Translations under genes and position numbers: made by a program
Shown: piece by piece, positions 24,724 through 32,839 of the stretch
How the letters are laid out: every line of letters begins with the position of its first letter
Numbering within the stretch: position 1 is the first letter of the stretch
Assembly: GCA_964464755.1 (NCBI GenBank)
Contig: CAYXGZ010000034.1
Span: forward strand, 1 to 38,265
DNA from: CAYXGZ01 sp964464755
GTDB taxonomy: Bacteria; Planctomycetota; MHYJ01; JACPRB01
Direction of reading: 5' to 3'
Length of the DNA: 38,265 nt
Notes under the pieces: generated by a model
Databases searched by the model: none
Seen by the model: only the letters and a program-made list of their open reading frames with translations
Told to the model about the DNA's origin: nothing

Positions 24724-26100
24724 TCAGGAGCCCAGCAGCTCCTTGAAGCGCCGGCCGCGCTCGGCGAAGTTGCGGAACTGCCCGAAGCTGGCGCAGGCGG
24801 GCGAGAGGAGCACGGTGTCGCCGGGGCGCGCGGCCCCCCGGGCCAGCGCGACGGCCGCGTCGAAGGCCTCGGCGCGCAGGACCTCCGTCCGGCCCGGCCC
24901 GATCGCCTCCGCGATCGCCCCCGCGGTGTCGCCGGTGAGGACGGCCGTGCGGACCCGCTCGGCGATGCGCCGGCCCAGCGCGTCGAAGGGCAGCTTCTTG
25001 TCGAAGCCGCCGGCGATGAGCACGATCGGCCCCTCGAGCGTGTCGAGCGCGGCGAGCGTGGACTCGGGGTTCGTCGCGATGGAGTCGTTGTAGTACTTCA
25101 CGCCGCCGGACTCGCCGACGAACTCGAGCCGGTGCTCGACGCCGGGGAAGGTCCGGAATATGTCGGCGGCCGCGGCCTCCCAGCCGTCCCAGTCCGGGAG
25201 CGCGAGCCGGCTCGCCGCGGCGGCGGCGGCCATGTTCTGGAGGTTGAACCAGCCCGGCAGCTTGCGGCCCGCGACGTCGAGGACCCCTTTCCGCCCGAGC
25301 AGGCGCCAGCGCAGCTGCTCGCCGGCCGCGACGACGTCCGCGTCGCCCTTGAGGCTGAACCGGGCGGCGGCGCCCGGGCCGTCGAAACGCGAGACGATCG
25401 GATCGTCGGCGTTGAGGACGCGCCAGTCCGCGGGAGCCTGGTGGCGGACGATCGCCCGCTTGGCCTCGCCGTAGGCCTCCATCGTCCCGTGGCGGTCGAG
25501 GTGGTTCGGGGTGAGGTTCATCACGACGGAGACGTTGGGGCTGCGGCGGATCGCGTCGAGGTGCTCCAGCTGGAAGCTCGAGAGCTCGAGGACGACGAGG
25601 TCGGAGGGCCCGATGCCGTCGAGGCGCTCGAGGAGGCTGACGCCGATGTTGCCGCCGACCCAGGTCCGGCCCGGGGCGCGCTCGAGGATCTTCCCGACGA
25701 GCGCGGTGGTCGTGGTCTTGCCGTTGGACCCGGTGATGCCGACGACCGGGCGGGCCGGGCAGAGCTTGAAGAAGAGGTTCATCTCCGACTCGAGGGCCCG
25801 GGCCCGGGCGAGGAGCGGGTGCGTCGGCGGGATGGCCGGGTTGACGAGCACGAAGTCGGCGGAGGCGACGTCCTCCTCGCGGTGGCCGCCGAGGCGGTAC
25901 TCGACGGGCAGGCCCGCGAGGCCGGCGATCGACTCGCGGAGCTCGGACTCGGGCCGCTGGTCGGTGACGAGGACGCGGGCGCCGCGGGAGACGAGGAAGC
26001 GGACGGCGCCGACGCCGCCCCCGAAGAGCCCCAGGCCGAGGAGGGTGACGCGGGCCCCCGCGAGGGGCGGGACGCCCTCCATCATCCGCCAGGGCGTCAT
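24724..26100 (-). CDS. murD: UDP-N-acetylmuramoyl-L-alanine--D-glutamate ligase
   Basis: 458 residues. The Mur-ligase P-loop GITGSNGKTTTT starts at 121. Also seen are ELSSFQLEHLDAI, NLTPNHLDRHGTMEAYGEAK and YYNDSIATNPEST, and the C-terminal DTVLLSPACASFGQFRNFAERG that is typical of MurD. It adds D-glutamate to the muramoyl precursor in the cytoplasm. I chose ATG 26100 because it overlaps the stop of the PEGA lipoprotein gene as ATGA; the frame extends upstream but would run through that gene. It is not in a dcw cluster: no other mur, fts or mra gene is near. Confidence 0.95.
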   Translation of the reverse strand: MTPWRMMEGVPPLAGARVTLLGLGLFGGGVGAVRFLVSRGARVLVTDQRPESELRESIAGLAGLPVEYRLGGHREEDVASADFVLVNPAIPPTHPLLARARALESEMNLFFKLCPARPVVGITGSNGKTTTTALVGKILERAPGRTWVGGNIGVSLLERLDGIGPSDLVVLELSSFQLEHLDAIRRSPNVSVVMNLTPNHLDRHGTMEAYGEAKRAIVRHQAPADWRVLNADDPIVSRFDGPGAAARFSLKGDADVVAAGEQLRWRLLGRKGVLDVAGRKLPGWFNLQNMAAAAAASRLALPDWDGWEAAAADIFRTFPGVEHRLEFVGESGGVKYYNDSIATNPESTLAALDTLEGPIVLIAGGFDKKLPFDALGRRIAERVRTAVLTGDTAGAIAEAIGPGRTEVLRAEAFDAAVALARGAARPGDTVLLSPACASFGQFRNFAERGRRFKELLGS

Positions 26101-26501
26101 TCCCGCTTCCCGCCGGTCTTCTCGCGGGCCTCGGCGGCCCGGCGCTTGATCGCCTCGAGGTCCCCGGCGTCGAGGGCGGAGGGCTGGAGGCGGAAGTGGA
26201 CGACGGTCCGGTCGGTGATCGTGAAGGGGATGAGGACGTCGGTGAGCAGGTCGAGGGGGAAGACCTGCCACCAGGGGGAGCTGAGGGTGACGAGGCGGCG
26301 CTCGGAGCGGCAGCCCTCCTTGAGGACGAGGACCTCGCGGGTGCCGTACCAGACGTAGGGGACGTCGACGGGGGTGACGCCGGCGTCCTGGCCGTCGACG
26401 AGGACCCGGGCGCCGGGGGGCTCGCTCTTGATGCTGACGAAGCGCTCGACGCAGCCGGTCCCGAGGACGAGCGCGAGGGCGAGGAGGGGGAGCCGCTTCA
26501 C
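26097..26501 (-). CDS. PEGA-domain lipoprotein
   Basis: 134 residues. Lipoprotein signal MKRLPLLALALVLGTGC with the acylated cysteine C17. A PEGA domain follows: VSIKSEPPGARVLVDGQDAG, then TPVDVPYVWYG. PEGA domains are beta-sandwich modules found on envelope proteins. The C-terminal end is charged and helical. The start is GTG with no ribosome site and a TATCAT box 6 nt upstream, so the transcript may be leaderless. The stop overlaps murD, making this the promoter-proximal gene of the murD unit. Confidence 0.85.
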   Translation of the reverse strand: MKRLPLLALALVLGTGCVERFVSIKSEPPGARVLVDGQDAGVTPVDVPYVWYGTREVLVLKEGCRSERRLVTLSSPWWQVFPLDLLTDVLIPFTITDRTVVHFRLQPSALDAGDLEAIKRRAAEAREKTGGKRE

Positions 26502-26507
26502 GTGGGC

Positions 26508-26513
26508 ATGATA
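26508..26513 (-). promoter_or_regulatory. -10 hexamer TATCAT, 6 nt before the PEGA lipoprotein start
   Basis: Minus strand TATCAT-N6-GTG. The -35 position would fall in the T-run of the preceding terminator, with only a T-rich match, so the -35 is not established. Confidence 0.4.
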
Positions 26514-26537
26514 GCGGGATCGCGGGGAAATAAAAAA

Positions 26538-26563
26538 CCCCCGGTCCCTTTCGGGACCGGGGG
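26538..26563 (-). terminator. intrinsic terminator of the porin gene
   Basis: Minus strand CCCCCGGTCCC-GAAA-GGGACCGGGGG, a perfect 11-bp stem with a GAAA tetraloop, followed by six T. It lies 16 bp after the porin stop and is one of the strongest terminators in the window, in keeping with high expression. Confidence 0.92.
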
Positions 26564-26578
26564 TCGTGATCTCAGGTC

Positions 26579-27910
26579 TTAGCCCTTGATCGTCCAGCCG
26601 ATGGTCAGGAGCTGCGTGGACGTCTCGCCGGAGAAAACCTCCAGGAGGTCCGAGCCGCTGACGATGGCCAGGTTGATGTCCGTCGAAACCGCCTTCGAGT
26701 GCCAGAAGACCAGCTTCACGTCGATCTCGGTGCCGATCTTGTCCGTGGTGCCGCTGACGCCCGCGAAATCCTCGACCGCGGTGCAGAGACCCAGGAGGAC
26801 CGTGAGATTGACGTTGTTCTTCATCGCACCCGAGGTGAACGACATGCCGCCGCTGACCTTGATGGCCTGCATGTTGGAGGCGATGTTCAGGCCGAACGTC
26901 GCGCCCTCGAAGACGAGAAGATCCTCCACGTTGTCGTAGTTCAGGAAGTTCCCGACCTCGGTGTCCGCCGGATCATCGTCGCCGGACAGACGGGTGAAGC
27001 TCAGCTCGAACCAGGTGTTGTTGTCGGCGTTGACCAGGTAGTTGCCGCCGACGTAGATCGCCTGGCCCTTCGCGTCCAGCGTGTCGGGACCGGCCACGCC
27101 CGCGTCACCGTTCTGGATGTAGATCTCGGCGAAGATCTCGAGGTTCTTCATGCCGAGGTCCTTCAGGCTGGCGCCGACGCTGATCGTCCGCGTCGCCGTC
27201 TCCGCACCGGCCCACGAGTTCGTGGCGACCAGCGCGCCGATCCGGCTGCCCTTGCCCAGGCTCTTCAGGTTGTAGTAGAGCCACAGGAAGTAGGCCGCCT
27301 CGTCGTCGTCCGCCATGAGACCCTCGGACACCGCGGGGAGGAGGGCCACGCCGAGGTTCAGGTCCTCGGTGTTGTAGCCGACCACCACGCCGGTGGGGGT
27401 CCGCCAATCCGCCGAACCGATCGTCGTGGCGCTCAGGTCACGGTCGAAGCCCGCGCTACGGCCCGGGAAGTAGAACGAGTGCCCGTTGCCGCGGATGTCG
27501 TAGGACAGGTCGTTGTGCGTGCCGATCGTCACGGTCACCGCGGGGTTGAACAGCTCCGCGATCTTGATCTGGAGGTCCCAGATCTCGGGCGTCAGGCCAT
27601 CGTTGCCCATCAGGGCCGGCGAGCCGTCCAGGCGCTGGTTCGCGACGCTGACCAGGAAGCTGATCTTCTCGGTGAGCTCCACGTTGAAGCCGATGCGAGC
27701 ATTGGCTTCCCAGGTCTGAGTGCCGCCGTCCGCGCCCAGCGTGATGGCCAGGGCGTAATTCCGGACCACGAAATCGACATCCGCATCGAACAGCACCGTG
27801 ACCTTCACGGTGTCGGTCCGACCCTTGTCCGTCGACAGACCCTGCTGCGCCCACGCGGGCGCCGCGAGGCCCAGGACCAGGGCCGGAGCCAGCCACAGAG
27901 ACTTCCTCAT
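26579..27910 (-). CDS. outer-membrane beta-barrel porin-like protein (paralogue 1)
   Basis: 443 residues with a signal peptide (MRKSLWLAPALVLGLAAPAWA). The mature part alternates short amphipathic strands and Gly/Asn/Asp-rich loops, as in a beta-barrel porin of the alginate-export/OprP-like shape. Codons are less extreme in GC than those of the neighbours (AAT and GCT occur), as often seen in highly expressed genes. It has GAGGAGG 9 nt before the ATG, a 260-nt structured leader, a consensus promoter and a strong terminator. The segment SGDDDPADTEVGNFLNYDN and the C-terminal GSDLLEVFSGE recur in the protein at 34042-35364, so the two are divergent paralogues. Substrate unknown. Confidence 0.75.
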   Translation of the reverse strand: MRKSLWLAPALVLGLAAPAWAQQGLSTDKGRTDTVKVTVLFDADVDFVVRNYALAITLGADGGTQTWEANARIGFNVELTEKISFLVSVANQRLDGSPALMGNDGLTPEIWDLQIKIAELFNPAVTVTIGTHNDLSYDIRGNGHSFYFPGRSAGFDRDLSATTIGSADWRTPTGVVVGYNTEDLNLGVALLPAVSEGLMADDDEAAYFLWLYYNLKSLGKGSRIGALVATNSWAGAETATRTISVGASLKDLGMKNLEIFAEIYIQNGDAGVAGPDTLDAKGQAIYVGGNYLVNADNNTWFELSFTRLSGDDDPADTEVGNFLNYDNVEDLLVFEGATFGLNIASNMQAIKVSGGMSFTSGAMKNNVNLTVLLGLCTAVEDFAGVSGTTDKIGTEIDVKLVFWHSKAVSTDINLAIVSGSDLLEVFSGETSTQLLTIGWTIKG

Positions 27911-28171
27911 GCTAACGATCCTCCTCTAGCTAACCCTTCAACCAACCCTCTCAACACAGTCGACCCTCGTGCTCCCTCGGGTCATCCTGCTTCTCCAGCT
28001 CCGTCCCTTGCCCATCCCAAGCTCTTGGAACACCCCTAGGTCGTGTTCCGTAGCTGGGGGGTTTGGTCGGGTGGCCGGTTCGGCCGGTTGACCTTCGGAA
28101 GCCTTTGGATCTGGCTTCCTGCAGTCCGACAGGTCGATTCCCCCTTGCTCTCCCTTTGGACTGCCGAAGTT
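27911..28171 (-). promoter_or_regulatory. long structured 5' leader of the porin gene
   Basis: In transcript order four hairpins are seen: GCAGTCC/GGACTGC (28158-28164 with 28121-28127), GGAAGCC/GGCTTCC (28113-28119 with 28097-28103, 9-nt loop), a GGTC/GACC-clamped GGCCG-AAC-CGGCC (28093-28065), and GGAACAC/GTGTTCC (28043-28049 with 28027-28033, 9-nt loop). The last 110 nt before the Shine-Dalgarno show no strong stem. No open frame here is convincing. It could stabilise the mRNA, bind a small RNA, or sense a ligand. Confidence 0.5.
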
Positions 28172-28177
28172 GGAACC

Positions 28178-28205
28178 AATTTACGAATTGTGCAGAACGT
28201 GTCAA
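28178..28205 (-). promoter_or_regulatory. sigma-70-type promoter of the porin gene
   Basis: Minus strand TTGACA (28205-28200), 16-bp spacer, TAAATT (28183-28178); predicted start near 28171. The remaining gap 28206-28333 lies after the ispD stop; I see short palindromes there (for example CCAGGCCTGG) but no gene and no T-tailed terminator. Confidence 0.65.
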
Positions 28206-28333
28206 GGCCTTTTATTTGGATGGGCCCCAGCCGGATCGATAGGGGGTGGATCCGGGGGACCCCGACGAATCGAGGTTCCTGATCGAAATATCCGCGCTCG
28301 GCCTCGTTTCCAGGCCTGGCGGACGCCCGATTG

Positions 28334-29026
28334 TCAAAGCGATCCCGGCCGCCGGCGGCGGTCCGAGACCAGGTGCTGAAGTATCACTTCGGCCACCTGG
28401 AGATCCCCCCTTGAGGTGATTTTCAGATTCGCCGCCTCCCCCTCCACCACCCGCACCCTCCCCCCCGCCCGCTCCACCAGCTGCACGTCATCCGTCGCAT
28501 CCTCTATTCCATGTCCATCCTGATAGGCTCTCCAGAGGACGGATCGACGGAAACCCTGGGGGGTCTGGGCCGACCAAAGCTCTTCCCGCGCAACGGTTTC
28601 CTTGATGATCCCCCTGGAATTCGCCCGCTTGATCGTGTCCCGGACGGGCACGGCGGCGACCGCCGCGCCGTCCCTCTCAGCGGCCCGGATCACCCGGCGG
28701 ATGAGCGATTTCGAAACGAAAGGCCGGGCCGCGTCGTGGACCAGGACGAGCCCCCATTTCGGGTCGACCGCCTTCAGGCCCTCGAGGACCGAGTCCTGGC
28801 GCCTCGCCCCGCCGGGGACCGCGCTCTCCCCCCGGCGGAGAACGAGGGGGGGATGTTCCACCGGGGTGACGACCACGATCTGCCGGACTTCCGGGAGGCT
28901 CCGGAACGTCGCCAGCGAATGCAGATAAAGAGGACGGCCGCCGAGCGGCACGAAGGCCTTCGGGATCCGGGCCCCCAGCCGGGTCCCCGACCCCGCCGCC
29001 ACCAGCACGACCGCGACGCCGCGCAT
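28334..29026 (-). CDS. ispD: 2-C-methyl-D-erythritol 4-phosphate cytidylyltransferase
   Basis: 230 residues, normal for IspD. The motifs are AAGSGTRLGARIPKAFVPLGG (CTP loop), GARRQDSVLEGLK, LVHDAARPFVS, PVRDTIKRA and SAQTPQGFR. It makes CDP-methylerythritol from MEP and CTP in the non-mevalonate isoprenoid pathway. No ispF is fused or adjacent. I chose ATG 29026, where the nucleotide-binding fold begins; no clear ribosome site precedes it. It is divergent from the MBL-fold gene. Confidence 0.94.
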   Translation of the reverse strand: MRGVAVVLVAAGSGTRLGARIPKAFVPLGGRPLYLHSLATFRSLPEVRQIVVVTPVEHPPLVLRRGESAVPGGARRQDSVLEGLKAVDPKWGLVLVHDAARPFVSKSLIRRVIRAAERDGAAVAAVPVRDTIKRANSRGIIKETVAREELWSAQTPQGFRRSVLWRAYQDGHGIEDATDDVQLVERAGGRVRVVEGEAANLKITSRGDLQVAEVILQHLVSDRRRRPGSL

Positions 29027-29113
29027 CGGGCGGCATTGGTACCACGATTCCCCCGCCCGCACAAGCCGGGCCCCGCTTGACAGCCCCCCGAGGTTCTGGC
29101 AACCTTTCTCGCC

Positions 29114-30031
29114 TTGCCCCCCTCCACCTCCAAGAAACTGAAGGTCAAGTTCTGGGGAACGCGCGGGTCCATCGCCTGCGCGGGTCCCTCGACGGCCAAG
29201 TTCGGCGGCAACACCTCCTGCATCCAGGTCCTCGGCGGCTCCGAGGTCGTCGTCCTCGACGCCGGCACCGGCATGCGCCAGCTCGGCCTCGAGCTCGCCG
29301 CCCTCAAGCGCCCCCTGCGCATCCACCTCCTCCTGTCGCACACGCACTGGGACCACATCCAGGGCTTCCCCTTCTTCACCCCGATCTACATCCCGGGGAA
29401 CGAGATCTTCGTCTACGGGCCCCGCGCCCTCGAGAAGTCCCTCCAGGAAGCCATGATGTTCCAGATGCAGTACGCCTACTTCCCCGTCCGCGGCGTCGAG
29501 CTGGCCGCCAAGCTCGAGTTCCGCGAGATCGACGAGGAGTCCTGGATGGTGGGCGACATCGAGGTGTCCAGCAAGTCGATGAACCACCCGATCCGGGTGA
29601 TGGCCTACCGCTTCGCCAAGAACGGCGTCTCCGGCGCGTACACGGGCGACAACGAGCCCTACTACGACGTGCTCGTCGAGCGGGCCGGCCCGCGCGTCGA
29701 CTCCGGCATCCACCGCCGCGCGGAGTTCATCCAGGAGTGCAACCAGCGGGTCGTGGACTTCTTCCGCGGGGTCGACCTGCTCGTCGCCGACTCCCAGTAC
29801 ACCGACGAGGAGTACGCCCAGAAGCGGGGCTGGGGGCACAGCTCGATCAGCCAGGTCCTCGACCTCTCGCTGCAGGCCAAGGCGAAGAAGCTCGTCCTCT
29901 TCCACCACGAGCCCACCCACGACGACCGCCAGCAGGCCGCCATCGAGCGCGCCGCGAAGGCCCAGGCCGCCAAACTCGACCGCAAGCTCAAGGTCGTGAT
30001 GGCGCGCGAGGGCATGGTCGTCGACGTCTAG
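29114..30031 (+). CDS. MBL-fold metal-dependent hydrolase
   Basis: 305 residues of metallo-beta-lactamase fold in the FWGTRGS subfamily. The N-terminus KVKFWGTRGSI is followed by GGNTSCIQV, the metal motif HTHWDH at 76-81, and FHHEPTHDD near the C-terminus. The subfamily includes phosphodiesterase-like enzymes, but the substrate here cannot be told. The only plausible start is TTG 29114, because the conserved fold begins within ten residues and no ATG or GTG lies between. TTGACA at 29077-29082 is upstream but lacks a good -10. The stop shares CTAG with gspK. Confidence 0.85.
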   Translation: MPPSTSKKLKVKFWGTRGSIACAGPSTAKFGGNTSCIQVLGGSEVVVLDAGTGMRQLGLELAALKRPLRIHLLLSHTHWDHIQGFPFFTPIYIPGNEIFVYGPRALEKSLQEAMMFQMQYAYFPVRGVELAAKLEFREIDEESWMVGDIEVSSKSMNHPIRVMAYRFAKNGVSGAYTGDNEPYYDVLVERAGPRVDSGIHRRAEFIQECNQRVVDFFRGVDLLVADSQYTDEEYAQKRGWGHSSISQVLDLSLQAKAKKLVLFHHEPTHDDRQQAAIERAAKAQAAKLDRKLKVVMAREGMVVDV

Positions 30032-31056
30032 TTTCCCGCCTCCACGCCCTCCGGCGGGGGCAGGCTCAGGAAGTCGTTCTCCCTCAGGCTCGTCACCAGC
30101 TTGTGCTTCGGCGCCGGGGCCACCGTCCCCCCCGCGGGCGGCGGGGTCGTCGACCGGGCCACGACCGTCAGGTGCTTGCGCTCCACGGCCTGCTGGATCG
30201 ACGCGACCCGGACCTCGAACACGGACGCCGCGAACACGAGGTGCGGCCCCAGCTTCCCGGCCAGCTCCGGGGAGATCCCCGTCACCTTCGTGAGATCGTC
30301 CGCCTTGGCGAAGGACCGCCACGAGCCGTCCTCGGTCCGGCCGTCGCGCCAGGTCACGATCGCCTGCGCCAGGCCCGCGGTCAGGCCCTCGTCGAGGCAC
30401 TGCAGCAGCTCGGCCGGCGCCGTGTTGGGGTTGATCGCGAGCTTCGTCGCCGGCTTCTTCCCGTGCGGCCAGAGGGTCACCAGGCCGAGCAGGCCCTTGC
30501 GGTCGGCGTCGCCGAAGATCGCCTCGCGTTTCAGGCCCTCGATCCGCGTCAGCTCGTCCAGGGTCGTCATCCGGGCGTTGCGGGCGCCGGCCTCGTAGTC
30601 GCCCTTCGTGTCCGCGTCGAGGTAGTCCACGATGCGCCGCGTCGTCTCGACCGGCTCGTGGCCGAGGAGGGACACGAGGCGCTGCAGGCGCTCGGAGACG
30701 GCCGGGACCTCCTCGCCCTCCTCGTTGACGAGGGCGTTGAGGTTGAAGCGCCGCTCGGAGTCCTGGATCGAGACCCGAACGGACGCGTCGCCGAGCGCGA
30801 AGGTGAAGGGGTCGGCCCAGGCCTCGTGGAGGTGGTCCGTGGCCGCGGATTTCTCCGCGTCGAACTCCAGCCGCAGCATGGCCTGGGCGTGGCCGGCCCG
30901 CACGGCGTACTCGCCCTGGAGGGCCCCCATCGCGTTGTCCGCCACCGACCGGTTGTGGCGGGAGGTGAGGGCCATCTGCCCGATGACGAGGGTGAGCAGG
31001 ACGAGCAAAAGGAGGGCGAGGAGGAGGACGATCCCCCGGTCGCGGCGGCGGCGCAT
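30028..31056 (-). CDS. gspK: GspK-like type II secretion minor pseudopilin
   Basis: 342 residues. The N-terminus MRRRRDRGIVLLLALLLLVLLTLV is a prepilin-type signal: a basic leader, Gly before the cut, and a hydrophobic helix without Glu at position +5, as is usual for GspK. The large periplasmic part carries FNLNALVNEEGE and the SAM-like LAINPNTAPAELLQCL and LTKVTGISPELAGKLG segments of the family. GspK caps the pseudopilus. No other gsp gene is in the window, so either the rest of the system lies elsewhere or the protein works with type IV pilus parts. A Pro-rich tail closes the chain. Confidence 0.85.
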   Translation of the reverse strand: MRRRRDRGIVLLLALLLLVLLTLVIGQMALTSRHNRSVADNAMGALQGEYAVRAGHAQAMLRLEFDAEKSAATDHLHEAWADPFTFALGDASVRVSIQDSERRFNLNALVNEEGEEVPAVSERLQRLVSLLGHEPVETTRRIVDYLDADTKGDYEAGARNARMTTLDELTRIEGLKREAIFGDADRKGLLGLVTLWPHGKKPATKLAINPNTAPAELLQCLDEGLTAGLAQAIVTWRDGRTEDGSWRSFAKADDLTKVTGISPELAGKLGPHLVFAASVFEVRVASIQQAVERKHLTVVARSTTPPPAGGTVAPAPKHKLVTSLRENDFLSLPPPEGVEAGN

Positions 31057-31101
31057 CGGCGATTCAACGCCTCGGGGTGGAGGGGGTTGGCCCGTTTAAT
31101 A

Positions 31102-31129
31102 TTGACAGCCGGACCGGTTCTGCTACAGT
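31102..31129 (+). promoter_or_regulatory. sigma-70-type promoter of the coiled-coil lipoprotein
   Basis: TTGACA (31102-31107), 16-bp spacer, TACAGT (31124-31129). Predicted start near 31136; about 29 nt of leader with GGGAGG at 31155-31160, 4 nt before the ATG. Confidence 0.65.
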
Positions 31130-31164
31130 TCCCGACTGGTACTCCACACCACTCGGGAGGTCTT

Positions 31165-32775
31165 ATGGTCCGTCGGGTTCTGACGCTGTCGCTCCTGGCC
31201 ACCGCCGGTTTGACGGTCGGCTGCGGAGCTTTCTCCGAGCGCCCCGCCGGGTACGAGCAGCGCGACTTCAAGACCGATCCCGCGCTGCGCTTCAAGCGGA
31301 TCCCGCTCGCCGAGGCCCACCGCACGGCGACGATCGGTTTCCCGATCGAATTCGACGGAATGTTGAACCGCCTGGACGAGCAGTACTACCAGCCGCTGTT
31401 CACGGACATGAAGCCCGAGGACTTCCGCAACTTCTCGGCCTTCTTCCCCGAGGCCGCGGTCTGGGACGTCCAGGGCCGCGTGAAGGGCTCGGTCGCGACG
31501 CTCTTCATCCACCGCAACACGCCCGACATCAACGCCCTGCTGTCCGCCGACCGCTACACGCCCTTCCGCTTCAAGGGGGTCGTGCGCGACAACGCCGAGA
31601 GCCGCGCCTGGATCGAGGTCGTCGGGGTCCAGCGCCTCGGCGCCCCCTGGTTCAACGCCGACAGCCTCGGCCTGCTCGTCAACGGCCTCGACTCCGCCGC
31701 GGAGAACAAGCCCGCCGACGCCGTCCGCTTCCTCAACAAGGCCCTCCAGTCCCAGCTCAGCCCCGCGGGCCGCGCCGCCGCGTACAACGCGCTCGGCCGC
31801 ATCGCCCACGGCCTGAAGGACTACTCCGGCGCCGAGAGCTACTACCGCAAGGCGCTCGAGAGCGACCCCAACAGCGAGGACGCCCGCGACGGCATCTACC
31901 GCTGCTCGCAGCGCATGGAGCCCAAGCCCATGGCCGCGAAGTCCGCGGCGCCCGCCGTCCACGCCGCCGCCCTGGGCGGCGACCCGTCCAAGATGGCCGA
32001 GGCGATCGAGAAGCTCGCCGCCGAGAACGCCGCCCTCAAGGCCAAGGCCGAGGCCGACACCTTCGAGGCGCAGAAGGCCATCGCCGCCGAGTCCGCCCGC
32101 GCCAACCAGCTCGAGGCGAAGGTCAAGGAGCTGGAGGCCTCTTCCGGCACCGCCGCCGCGGCCGCGACCGCGAAGGCCGCCGAGCTCGAGGCCAAGGTGA
32201 AGGGCCTCGAGGACGCCGCCGCCGCGAAGACCGCCGAGACCGACGCGAAGATCAAGGGCCTGGAGGAGGCCGCCGCCAAGGCCGCCGAGACCCAGAAGGC
32301 CCTCGAGGCCGAGCGCGACGACCTGAAGAAGAAGATCGAGACCGCCGGCGGCGACGCCGCCAAGACGGTCGAGCTCGAGGCCAAGATCAAGGCCCTCGAG
32401 GAGGCCGCCGCCAAGTCCGCCGAGGCCCAGAAGGCCCTCGAGATGGAGCGCGACGACCTGAAGAAGAAGCTCGAGACCGCCGGCGGCGACGCCGCCAAGA
32501 CCGCCGAGCTCGAGGCGAAGATCAAGGGCCTCGAGGAGGCCGCCGCCAAGTCCGCCGAGGAGCTCAAGGCCGCGACCGCCGAGCGCGACGAGCTGAAGAA
32601 GAAGCTCGAGGCCGGCGCGGGCGGCGACACCGAGGCGATCAAGAAGCAGCTGGCCGAGGCCGAGGCCCGCGTGGCCGAGCTCGACCAGAAGGTCAAGGAC
32701 CGCGACGAGACGATCAAGAAGCTCCGCGAGGAGGTCGACCGCCTCACCGAGGAGCTGAAGAAGAAGGGCGAGTAG
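31165..32775 (+). CDS. TPR and long coiled-coil lipoprotein
   Basis: 536 residues from ATG 31165. Lipoprotein signal MVRRVLTLSLLATAGLTVGC with acylated C20. Residues 30-165 form a mixed alpha/beta domain that I do not recognise. TPR-like helices span about 170-245 (AYNALGRIAHGLKDYSGAESYYRKALE). From about 270 to the end it is an uninterrupted Ala/Glu/Lys coiled coil, nearly 270 residues, including three tandem 45-residue units at 358-492. It would be about 40 nm long if fully helical. It may span the periplasm or link outer membrane and wall, which is an inference. It has its own promoter and a strong shared terminator. Confidence 0.82.
   Translation: MVRRVLTLSLLATAGLTVGCGAFSERPAGYEQRDFKTDPALRFKRIPLAEAHRTATIGFPIEFDGMLNRLDEQYYQPLFTDMKPEDFRNFSAFFPEAAVWDVQGRVKGSVATLFIHRNTPDINALLSADRYTPFRFKGVVRDNAESRAWIEVVGVQRLGAPWFNADSLGLLVNGLDSAAENKPADAVRFLNKALQSQLSPAGRAAAYNALGRIAHGLKDYSGAESYYRKALESDPNSEDARDGIYRCSQRMEPKPMAAKSAAPAVHAAALGGDPSKMAEAIEKLAAENAALKAKAEADTFEAQKAIAAESARANQLEAKVKELEASSGTAAAAATAKAAELEAKVKGLEDAAAAKTAETDAKIKGLEEAAAKAAETQKALEAERDDLKKKIETAGGDAAKTVELEAKIKALEEAAAKSAEAQKALEMERDDLKKKLETAGGDAAKTAELEAKIKGLEEAAAKSAEELKAATAERDELKKKLEAGAGGDTEAIKKQLAEAEARVAELDQKVKDRDETIKKLREEVDRLTEELKKKGE
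32236..32640 (+). repeat. three tandem 135-bp coding repeats in the coiled coil
   Basis: Units start at 32236, 32371 and 32506 with an exact 135-bp period. Each encodes 45 residues of the pattern E(L/T)xAKIKxLEEAAAK followed by ERDxLKKK. The first two units also share GGDAAKT. Nucleotide identity is high, pointing to recent duplication by slippage or unequal crossing-over. Confidence 0.85.
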
Positions 32776-32794
32776 CCCTCCCCCACGGGAAACG

Positions 32795-32823
32795 AAAAAA
32801 CCCCGCCGCGAGGCGGGGTTTTT
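32795..32823. terminator. bidirectional intrinsic terminator
   Basis: AAAAAA-CCCCGCC-GCGA-GGCGGGG-TTTTT. The stem is flanked by an A-run and a T-run, so it works for the lipoprotein gene on the plus strand and for the convergent lipoprotein gene on the minus strand. Confidence 0.93.
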
Positions 32824-32839
32824 CTTTTCGCCGCGATCG

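Noticed and set aside
27951..28205. An 84-codon minus-strand frame in the porin leader
   Set aside because: It starts inside the -35 box of the porin promoter, uses TTG, has no ribosome site and gives a low-complexity product.
29077..29105. TTGACA promoter for the MBL-fold gene
   Set aside because: The -35 is perfect but the sequence at 16-18 bp (CAACCT region) is not a credible -10.
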